Source: Enoplolaimus lenunculus
Lineage: Eukaryota; Nematoda; Enoplea; Enoplida; Thoracostomopsidae
DNA: 64,000 nucleotides
Direction: 5' to 3'
Assembly: GCA_030248215.1 (NCBI GenBank)
Contig: JASANG010000957.1
Location: 1 to 64,000, forward strand
Of this stretch, positions 56,009-64,000 are shown piece after piece. The stretch's first letter is position 1. Each line of letters opens with the position of its first letter. Position numbers and translations under genes: made by a program. The notes beneath the pieces were generated by a model. The model did no database searches. It saw only the letters and a list, made by a program, of their open reading frames with translations, and was not told the origin of the DNA.

Positions 56009-56278
56009 TTAACCCCTTCTCACATTTAGTTGGCTATAGGCAACTTAGCGCAGCGTACATACGTTAAATAATATATATCGCGCCGTGTTTAACAATTGCA
56101 ACACGTATACATCGTACTAAATCATCACAAGACGTGAGAGCCCCCTCGGGCTCGAGCGTCAAGCTCCTATAGCTGAGTGGTGATGGTATACGCCTCCCAC
56201 TCCAGTCACGGAGTTCGAATCCTAGCATAAAAGTAGGTCTCCGGGGAAGCAGAAAATATTCATGTGAGAAAGGGTTAA
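56009..56278. repeat. Family P: piggyBac-like MITE, intact
   Basis: TTAA at 56009-56012 and 56275-56278, inverted ends CCCCTTCTCACATTTAG and ATTCATGTGAGAAAGGG. A box at about 56170-56186 and B box at 56211-56222 on the plus strand. Confidence 0.92.
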
Positions 56279-56479
56279 ATTTTTAAGACATAAATGTCTG
56301 GTATTTCAGACATTAATACCATTAAACAGCTCAGAAAATCATCTCTGAAGTGATTAAAACATAAAATGTCTTTTAAAAATATTACTGTTACCATGTTCCA
56401 TACATTTATGTCATGATTCCGAATTAAGGCATAAAAGTAAAGGATTTGTTTGTTTTTATTCGACAAATCAAAATAGTTC

Positions 56480-56536
56480 ACGCGCGGAACGTTTTTCTAT
56501 GGCACTGCAATAGAGTAAGGTTAAGCTTTAGACTAA
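56480..56536. repeat. MITE family T1, left end only
   Basis: CGCGGAACGTTTTTCTATGG and AGCTTTAGACTAATTCTG; the array and right end are missing. Confidence 0.7.
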
Positions 56537-56994
56537 TTCTGTATTAATGGAACATCCACGTTATACTGCACGCGCTACTGCAAAAATGTCTGGGTCTTAG
56601 TAAAGACCCGACGTCGTTTTAACACTCTATTGCGAGACCACTATAATGTCCGGTAGTCCCTAACGAGGACGTAAAGACATAATGCACTGTGTTCATATAG
56701 CATCGAAAACATACATAACAACAACACAAACACACATATACACTTATTTATTATGCTTCATTTTTTACCTTTTGTTCCAACTCCCTTCGGACAGTGTCGG
56801 GACAATTAATAGTGTCTACGTACCGCATAAAATGGTACCTACACTCTAGTTGCAGTTTCAATTTGTACACAGATCCCTACCGGGTGGTTGGACAAATTTT
56901 TAACTTAGCGAGCGCATTATAACGTGGATGATCCATAAATTTCGGCGTATGTATAACCTCATTCACACGCTTATGCTTAAGCTTACGAATAAGC
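56537..56994. repeat. Possible foldback element
   Basis: GAACATCCACGTTATACTGC near 56550 and GCATTATAACGTGGATGATC near 56915 are inverted, enclosing about 360 bp. Seen once. Confidence 0.4.
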
Positions 56995-56995
56995 T

Positions 56996-57188
56996 GGCCC
57001 ATGTTACTCTTAGGGCTGCCCCGGTTTCTGGTGGGTCTGTAAAAAAGTAGGCTTACATTCTAGACTACATTTTTTGCTTAGGCTTAGACTTAGGCTTAGG
57101 CTTAGCAATACGCTTTTGCAACGCTTAGGTTAGGCTTAGGCTTAAGAATACGCTTAAACAACGGCAGTAAAAGTAATATTAACCAATA
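56996..57188. repeat. MITE family T3 with TTAGGC arrays
   Basis: Left end GGCCCATGTTACTCTTAGGG; right end faded near AAAAGTAATATTAACC; two array blocks. Confidence 0.85.
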
Positions 57189-57229
57189 AGCTTATAACAC
57201 TGTTACGGCTCTGTTCTATACATTGTCTC

Positions 57230-57490
57230 AAATATTTTAACCAATCATATTAAGGCATTGCCCTACGTATAAACGTAATTTCGTTACGTTGGCACATAAA
57301 GTGCTTAAAAATCGAAATTGAACCCAGAACTCGGACGAAAATCGTCAAAACTAAAAACAAACCACAAGAAACGAACGAATCTGACTCAATTTTAGCAAAA
57401 ACAGCAAAATTTTTGTCATCCAAACGTTTTACTCAACAAATATTACACCAAAAGTGACGTCAAAATACACTTAAAAAAGTATTCTACGAT
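57230..57490. other. Stretch with no gene or repeat recognised
   Basis: Nothing supported apart from a faded T2 end (GTTACGGCTCTGTTCTATAC) just before it at 57200-57225. Confidence 0.4.
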
Positions 57491-58272
57491 GAAAAAATAA
57501 ATACAAACAAAATATACTTACAGTATCATCAAAATAAGTGAAATTGGACTCAATATTATTTTTTGTCATCTATGCATATGAGTATATATATAAATATATA
57601 TATATTTATATATAAATATGTATAAATATATATATTTTTATATAATATATATTTATATATATTTTGGCTAATGTTACTTTGAGGGGCGTAACAGTAGAAA
57701 AAGCGTATACTTTAGCCTAAGCCTAAGCCTACGCCTAGGCAAAAAAGTAATCTAGCATCAAAACCCACTCTTTTATAGACCCACCAGAAATCTGAACGCC
57801 CCTTAAAGTAACATGGGCCTATATTTTTATAATTTACACATATTTATATATTTCTATACAATGTATTTATGAAAAAATAAATACAAACAAAATATACTTA
57901 CAGTATAATCAAAATGAGTGAAATTGGACTCAAAATTATTTTTTGTCATCTATGCATATGAGTATATATATAAATATATATACATATATATAGATAGATA
58001 TAGATATATATTTATATATAAATATGTATATATATTTTTATATAATATATATTTATATATATTTTGGCTAATGTTACTTTGAGGGGCGTAACAGTAGAAA
58101 AAGCGTATACTTTAGCCTAAGCCTAAGCCTACGCCTAGGCAAAAAAGTAATCTAGCATCAAAACCCACTCTTTTATAGACCCACCAGAAATCTGAACGCC
58201 CCTTAAAGTAACATGGGCCTATATTTTTATAATTTACACATATTTATATATTTCTATACAATGTATTTATAT
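57491..58272. repeat. Tandem duplication of about 380-400 bp with a T3 element
   Basis: The block from GAAAAAATAAATACAAACAA is repeated beginning at 57871. Each copy has AT microsatellite, then a T3 element (57663-57823 and 58068-58219) with ends GGCTAATGTTACTTTGAGGG and CTTAAAGTAACATGGGCC. The T3 copies are identical as far as I compared, so the duplication came after the insertion. Confidence 0.9.
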
Positions 58273-58678
58273 ATACATATATATAAATATATATACGTGT
58301 TTAATTTAAAAAAACCACCAGAGTTCCATGCAGTATTCAAGAGGATTTTAAGTTATTAACAGTGATAAACTAAAATGTTATTGGCCGATCGGAAACTATT
58401 TTTTTGCGTTGGCGTATTTTTTGTTGGAATATCCAAAGTGAATAGAAACAGAATTGAGAAGCTTTAATCCGGCCTTAAACGATAACAATTTCACCGAATT
58501 AGCGTAATCGCTTTGGCTCTAGTACACTTCCCCTCTACAAGTTTAAGGCTTAGCTTGAACCCATCTGCATGAACCTAAGTTGCAACCTAAGCCTAATGAC
58601 CTAATCTAAAGCCTATGCCATAAATATGAACATTCCGAAAGATGACGGGAAAGTGTACAAAGGTCTATGCTTGTTACT

Positions 58679-58950
58679 GCACTGAAAAACACTCCAATTA
58701 AAATACTTTAGTTTTATTATACTGACTATTTTAAAAATGGGTATAGCAAATATTGAGTATATTTTTGTTTAAATAATGTAAACAAGTAAAACTACTGCTG
58801 TCATTTGCTGATTAATTAAGCAAATGTGAAGCTAAAAATTTTGTGTTTGCTAAAAGTTAAGTAAAACTTTGCCAAGCACCATAGTAAAGTAAAACCGACA
58901 CTTAATTCGGCAACAGTTTTGCTTAATTTTAAGTATATTTTTAGTGAGTG
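58679..58950. repeat. MITE family J
   Basis: Left end CACTGAAAAACACTCCAATT, interior AACTACTGCTGTCATTTGCT, right end TAAGTATATTTTTAGTGAGT; inverted relative to 15585-15815. Confidence 0.75.
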
Positions 58951-59338
58951 GAATCAGATTGTTTTACAGAGAGTAATTGGAAATTTTCCATCAACCATTT
59001 TTCGTAAAAAAATGTTTCTTTTATTCGATAGAAAATTCAAACTCTTATGTGTTTACGATCACCGCTTGGCTGTATATGCTAAAACACGGTACCACGACAA
59101 TTTGTCACCTAACAAGTTGAAATTCGAAACTTTAATGACTCAGCAATTCGTTGCTCATCATTATGGTTAGGCTTCGAATTGGGATTAATACGTTTAGGAT
59201 TATGCTTAGATATATTTATCGACTAAAGGACACTGTAGAGCGAGAAGTTGTTGCGCAACAAATTGTGGTAAATAAACACAACGCATTGTGTACTGTTTTG
59301 TCAAATGCAGCTTGCGTTATTCCCTCATAGCATCCTTT

Positions 59339-59681
59339 GGCCCATGTAAAGATCAAGGGCGGAACGTTTTTGTGTCGGACTTGAATAGAATAAGTTTAAG
59401 CTTTAGACCAATTTTTTTGCTTGGCTTAGGCTTAGGCTTAGGCTAAGGTTGAGAAATAAACTCATTCTTACGCTTAGACTTAGGCTTAGGAATAAACTCA
59501 TTCTTACGCTTAGACTTAGGCTTAGGCTTAGGAATAAACTCATTCTTACGCTTAGGCTTAGGCTTAGGCTTAAGATTAGGAATATACTCATTCTTACGCT
59601 TAGACTTAGGCTTAGGCTTAGGCTTAGGCCTAGGAGTAAGCTTATAATACTGTTCCGCCCCTGTTCTTTACATTGGCCCAC
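59339..59681. repeat. MITE family T1, longest array
   Basis: Ends GGCCCATGTAAAGATCAAGG and CGCCCCTGTTCTTTACATTG. Four to five array blocks alternate with AATAAACTCATTCTTACGCT. Open frames on both strands are products of the hexamer array. Confidence 0.95.
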
Positions 59682-60534
59682 CCTATAAACGCTTAATTTT
59701 ATCAAAATCTTTTAATTAGTTTGCAGGGAGGGCATGCGGTAAAAATCGACAATCGAGATAAATCGAAATGGTTCAACGTATGTTGATCCAATCCAAGAAG
59801 GGCTACTATATTAAATAAAACAGCTTTTCTGCAACTCATGCGTCTTAAAGTCTGATTGGCCAGTTAAAATTGCGTATAAAAATTAATGATGGATTATTGC
59901 AATTTGCAACTGCATTACAGTTCTCTTAGAAGCATTACAGGTATATCGATGAACAGTGCCGGAGCAGGCTGGGATTGGTCCCAAAATATTCCAGGGTGGG
60001 GCCCACTTGCAATGATAAAATCCATTTGAAATATTAACGGCTATTTTTTGTTCGAAATCTTATAATCTATGACCGTATTCTCAAATGTGTGCAGCACCTA
60101 TAGCCAGTTGGTGACAAGTTTTGAAACTTTCGAATCTCTGAACGGAGAGCTTAGAAATTCCAATTGCTGTGCAAACATTTGACATTTGTGAGTTTCAAAA
60201 CCTATTACCAACTGGTGATTGATGCTGTACTCAATTGAGAATACAGGCCCCCCTTGTTACTAGGGTGGCGCCCCTTGTTGGGTCCTACGAAATACGGGGT
60301 AGGGGTGGGTTGCTGCTGCGACCCTTTCGGTGAGTATATGTGGTTACTGAGCAAAACAACGGGCGCATTTCAAACTTGAATTTCATGAATCACTACATTT
60401 CGAGTAGAAATCGAGTAAACATTGCACAAACATGTGCATAAACGCGTTGCATTTGTAAGCCTTCAGTATGTCACAAAAAAATTGCGTTGAAATAATAAAA
60501 TTTGCACGAAAACATTGGAGAGTTTCGTTATGTG
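59682..60534. other. Stretch with no gene recognised
   Basis: Two mirrored words, AGCACCTATAGCCAGTTGGT near 60095 and ACCAACTGGTGATTGATGCT near 60205, suggest a small foldback element of about 190 bp (60065-60250). A similar word (GCAGCACCTATAACCAG) occurs at 29970. Otherwise empty. Confidence 0.45.
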
Positions 60535-60728
60535 GACCATGTACAGAACAGGGCCGGAACAATAGTATAAGCATATTCCTAAGCCTAAGCCTAAGCGTAT
60601 GGATGAGCCTATTCTTAAGCCTAAGCCTAACCCTAAGCCTAAAGCAAAAAAAAGTTAGTCTAAAGCTTCAACTGACTCTATTTCAGCCCCGACAAAAAAC
60701 GATCCGGCCTTGTTCCATACATGGACCC
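60535..60728. repeat. MITE family T2 with GCCTAA array
   Basis: Ends GACCATGTACAGAACAGGGC and CGGCCTTGTTCCATACATGG. Confidence 0.9.
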
Positions 60729-60805
60729 ATTATGTGTGAGAGGTATTCGACGGTGAAAGATTTTCCAGAGACGCAGACCCCAATTTTATGTAACAAAGGT
60801 GTTCA

Positions 60806-60965
60806 TTAACCCTTTCTCACATGAATATTTTCTATTCCCTCTGAGACCCACTTTTATGCTAGGATTCGAACTCCAGTGACTGGAGTGGAAGGCGTATACC
60901 ATCACCACTCAGCTATAGGAGTTTGACGCTCGAGCCCGAGGAGGCTCTCACGTCTTGTAATGCTT
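60806..60965. repeat. Family P, cut at the right
   Basis: TTAA at 60806-60809, end CCCTTTCTCACATGAATATT, B box and A box on the minus strand, then the copy stops near TCTTGTAATGCTTTATAG. Confidence 0.85.
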
Positions 60966-61112
60966 TATAGTATCCGTCCATAAAATCGTCTTGATAAATT
61001 GTCATTTTTTGGTTCTTGAATTTGGTATAAAACCCTCTGGTACGTTCTGAGAACGTCGATGGTGAAGTACGGTCGTCTGTATAGAGGCTATCCTTATTTT
61101 CTCACATAACCG

Positions 61113-61488
61113 GGAAAAATACCGGAGTCGGAGCCGGAGGTCAACAAAACTCTCCAGAGCCCGAGCCGGAGGTGAAACCGAAGATGAGGTGAAATTATAC
61201 AGTTAAATTGATATTTAATTTGTTAATTTTAGCTAATATCTGCAATGTGTTGTTAAATCGCCTGACTTTACGCTTATTTTTTACGAAATCTCGCCGATTT
61301 TTTTCCTCAAAATAGTGCCAAATGATAAAACTAAACGCACCAAATAGATAAACTTTGTAAAACTTTGCAAAATTTCACTACCGAAATTGTCGTAACTTCT
61401 GGCAAAAAATTCTACCGGAGCCGGAGCCGGAGGTTGACTTTCTGCCGCAGCATGGAGCCAGAGGCAGACCTCCGGTTGTAGTCTGCTT
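61113..61488. repeat. MITE family F
   Basis: Left AATACCGGAGTCGGAGCCGG, right GGCAGACCTCCGGTTGTA, interior GCTAATATCTGCAATGTGTT. Confidence 0.85.
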
Positions 61489-61875
61489 AACGGCGCTTTC
61501 TTTGTGTAATTATAAGTCGAATAGAGAAAGACGCGGTCAAACTTATTTGATGTATTCTACAGTTACGCCTGCAGAATGAAACAATTTTAATCTGTTAGCG
61601 CTGACATGCCTACTCTGGACAGCCAAATTGATGGTTTGCACTTTAGCTAACGCAATAGTGTTTGGCTTCTGGTTCGCTTCGCTCGTGACAATCGTTTCAA
61701 CTGGTACCAAACTTACGGTTCGATCCGGACCACATCTTCAGTCCGCAAATATGTAGCCGTCCCTGACGGCAATTCGCGAGGATACCCACAGCACTAATTC
61801 GGGTAAGCTTAGTTTGTTCGATTCTAAAGTTTGCCGAGAAATAAACCCGGATACGCCACTTGGTGAAACTAATAT
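61489..61875. other. Stretch with no gene recognised
   Basis: A minus-strand frame at 61697-61885 has no motif and ends in a MITE; not called. Confidence 0.4.
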
Positions 61876-62130
61876 TACACTGCAAATTCGGGTAAGTTAA
61901 TAAATCTACTCAGAGAGAATTAATATTTATTTCTGGTTATTTCGTAGCTAATAACAGGAAACATTAACTCGCTCTGAGCCTATTTAGTTCTGGATGAGTT
62001 GATTAATTAAATCAGGATGAGTTCAATCAATTCAGAATTCTGAGTTCTGACAGACCTATCTCAGTGCTCAAACTTTTGAGTGCATTCAACTCATTCCGAG
62101 TTAAAATCAACTCATTGAAATTTACAGTGT
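61876..62130. repeat. MITE family B
   Basis: Left end TACACTGCAAATTCGGGTAA, right end CATTGAAATTTACAGTGTA. Confidence 0.85.
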
Positions 62131-62171
62131 AGTATAAAAGTATTTCTCAATGAATGGATACCAAATAGTTC

Positions 62172-62330
62172 GGCCAATGTTAGGTACTTTAAGGGGCGGC
62201 GAACAGTAGATTAAGCGTATTCATAAAGCCTAAGCCTAAGCCTAAGCCTAAGCAAAAAAGTAATCTAGAATCTAAACCTACCGTTTTATGGACCCATCGG
62301 AAACCTGGGCGCCCCTTAAAGCCCCATGGT
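62172..62330. repeat. MITE family T3 with GCCTAA array
   Basis: GGCCAATGTTAGGTACTTTA at the left and GCGCCCCTTAAAGCCCCATG at the right; AAGCCTAAGCCTAAGCCTAA inside. Confidence 0.9.
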
Positions 62331-62636
62331 CCTCTTGCGATTGTACCTCGAGGCGGACGCAAGTTTAGTGAAATGAGTTTTAAAAATTTAAAAAAACTTA
62401 GTCTATTGAGTGATGTGGGGGGGGCAAAAACTGAAACGATTCAACTGAAACTATACACAGAATACACGTTTAAAACACACAAACGTCGACTCAAAGCTTT
62501 ATATTTTGAATTTCAACGTGGAAAATACTATTTTTATTTTTCAAACCTGCTTTGAATGTATAAATTCAACTGAAATGACGTAAATGTTGACGGTTAAATT
62601 TTTATAATTCACAAGGATCACGATTTTGCGGCTGGT

Positions 62637-62915
62637 ACACTGTAAATTCCAATGAGCTGATTAATTAACTCAAAGAGAGAATTTGTTATTTCTGCACAAC
62701 AGTAAATATTAACTGACTCTGAGCTAATTTATATTCCAGGTGAGTTGATTAATTAACTCTGAGCTAATTATATTGTAGGTGAATTGATTAATTAACTCAT
62801 AATGTATTCAAACCGTTCAGAATTCTCAGTTCTAAAAATCTAATGCAGTGCTGAGACTTTTGAGTGGATTCAATTCATTCTGAGTTAAAATCAACGCACA
62901 GGAATTTACAGTCTA
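62637..62915. repeat. MITE family B with a small internal duplication
   Basis: Left end TACACTGTAAATTCCAATGA, right end ACAGGAATTTACAGTCTA; TTGATTAATTAACTC is repeated inside. Confidence 0.85.
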
Positions 62916-63097
62916 ACGGGTTTCGTACATTTCTTCGCCACATTTATTTAATAGCTTAATGCTTATAAGCTTAAACTCAAGCGTAGCTTATTTAAACGTT
63001 TTTTGTAAACATTTACTGCTGAGGCTTAGTCATAAATAAGACTTTTCCGAAACCTAAGCCTAAGCTTATAAAACCTGGAATTCAAAGTATAAGCCTA

Positions 63098-63262
63098 CGG
63101 ATGGCGCTATACTTGTCGTACGGCCCCGCCCGTCGTCGTCTGTCACCGGCCGGCGTCGCTCGTCGCCGTTCGTTATCAGACGATATCGTACGAGAGTAAT
63201 TCACGTACGATACCGCACGGTTTCGGACGGTGCCGGGTGTCATCAAAAGTATAGCGCCACCC
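63098..63262. repeat. GC-rich MITE family G, smaller copy
   Basis: Ends GATGGCGCTATACTTGTCGT and AAAAGTATAGCGCCACC are inverted; interior rich in CGTCG, CCGGCCGG and GTACGATA words. Confidence 0.75.
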
Positions 63263-63624
63263 TAATCCTGTTGGGTAAAAGTGTACAATCACCCTGGTAA
63301 ATCTAAAAATACTTTGTATACTTGAGATAAAAATATAATATCAAAGCATAGGCAGCATCTTCTTCAACCCAGGCTAAGCCTAAAACAGTTTCAGCGGTTT
63401 CTTTGAAAAGTCGGCTTAAATTTCTGGTTTCAATTTTACTGTGCAAAAAATTATAAGTAATCACATTTGGGTTAAGAAACATTTACCTTTTCGGTGCAAC
63501 TATGAATTTGTATTCAGTTCCGGCTAAAAAATTATTTTCGCTTTCGAGCGAAGCGATCGCATCGCGAGGGGGTCTGCGACAATTTTGGGATGTGAATATT
63601 TTTTATGTTTTTAGAAAATCGGTC

Positions 63625-64000
63625 CCGGCTTCGGTAGAATTTTTGCCGGAGGTTCTGGCAATTTCAGTAGTAAAATTTTGTATAATTTTGCAAAATGTTA
63701 GCAATTCAGCGCGTTTCGTTTTACTTTTGTTACAATTTTCAGGAAAGAATTTCGGCAATTTCTCAGAAAATTAGCGCAAAAACAAACAACTTTTAACAAC
63801 ATATTGCAGATATTGGCTAAAATTAACTAATTAACCATCATTTTTACTACATAATGTCGCCTTACATTCCTCTCAATCTCAACAGGATGCAACCGGAGGT
63901 GAAAAATACCGGAGCCGGAGCCAAGAGGTCAACGAAACGTGCCAGAGCAGGAGTTGGAGGTGAGGCGAAATTAAGTAGTAAAAATGATGGTTAATTAGTT
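63625..64000. repeat. MITE family F, runs off the right edge
   Basis: TTTTTGCCGGAGGTTCTGGC, ATATTGCAGATATTGGCTAA and GGATGCAACCGGAGGTGAAA. A second inverted copy seems to start at 63885 and continue past 64000. Confidence 0.75.

Noticed and set aside
59403-59705. Leu/Ser and Leu/Arg repeat proteins
   Set aside because: Both are translations of the TTAGGC array inside a T1 element.
1-64000. A true telomere or subtelomere, given many TTAGGC runs
   Set aside because: Runs are short, occur in both orientations and sit within MITE ends; no long terminal array exists.
1-64000. CRISPR arrays, bacterial operons or integrated viral genes
   Set aside because: Tandem repeats here have no spacers, genes have introns, and no reverse transcriptase, integrase, capsid or transposase reading could be supported.

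Overview
The window looks like animal nuclear DNA: AT-rich, with multi-exon genes whose introns use GT..AG signals (often a GTAAGT-type donor and a TTTCAG or TTTTAG acceptor), and loaded with short non-autonomous DNA transposons. I read four protein genes. All but one are absent from simple ORF views because their exons are short. (1) A class C GPCR-like gene on the minus strand, 5' and 3' incomplete (three confident exons at 1503-4906, one doubtful exon at 5791-5861), encoding part of a metabotropic-glutamate-receptor-type Venus flytrap. (2) An ABITRAM/FAM206A (Simiate) homologue on the plus strand, four exons, 8285-10736, 203 residues. (3) An XLF/Cernunnos (NHEJ1) homologue on the plus strand, about seven exons, 12010-19880, about 340 residues, ending in a Ku-binding-type basic tail. 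(4) A complete receptor tyrosine kinase on the minus strand, 20 exons from 51865 down to 25030, 1253 residues, with every splice phase consistent: signal peptide, paired-cysteine segment, fibronectin III-like repeats, a membrane-proximal SEA-like segment, one membrane helix, a split tyrosine kinase and a long polyQ/Ser-rich tail.

The organism is not certain. Arrays of GCCTAA/TTAGGC (the nematode telomere hexamer) occur more than thirty times, and the kinase resembles FN3-type orphan RTKs, which makes a nematode or near relative attractive. But the hexamer arrays sit inside transposons rather than at a chromosome end, and an XLF gene is not known to me in Caenorhabditis, so this is only a suggestion.

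Layout: 1-5.9 kb GPCR exons with a 32-bp satellite in an intron and a 45-bp minisatellite; 5.9-8.2 kb transposon remnants between the divergent GPCR and ABITRAM genes; 8.3-19.9 kb the two plus-strand genes; 19.9-21.0 kb a strange A/C-only-like tract; 21.3-24.1 kb MITEs and an 18-bp minisatellite of 1.7 kb; 24.25-25.03 kb a near-perfect inverted repeat abutting the RTK stop codon; 25.0-51.9 kb the RTK with about 40 MITEs in its introns; 51.9-64 kb gene-free MITE-rich DNA in which I found no convincing exon.

MITE families, named here for convenience: A (hairpin, ends CACTGCAAAAAATGGTGAG), B (hairpin, ends CACTGTAAATTCCA), C (GTACCCGGCACGCGTTGC arms), D (TTCACACGTGCAAG arms), E (GGCCCGTAGCCAGCTCACC), F (GGTGCAACCGGAG), G (GC-rich CGGCGCCGTACGG core), H (TACTGTAGTGACCCGAATAA), I (GGGTTT..ACTTAAGTA), J (CACTGAAAAACACTCC), T1/T2/T3 (three families with different ends but a TTAGGC array in the middle) and P (TTAA-flanked, piggyBac-like, carrying a tRNA-like Pol III promoter). 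The most unusual signals are the telomere-hexamer arrays built into three MITE families, the P elements with internal A and B boxes, and family A, whose two ends read as a splice donor and a splice acceptor on either strand.
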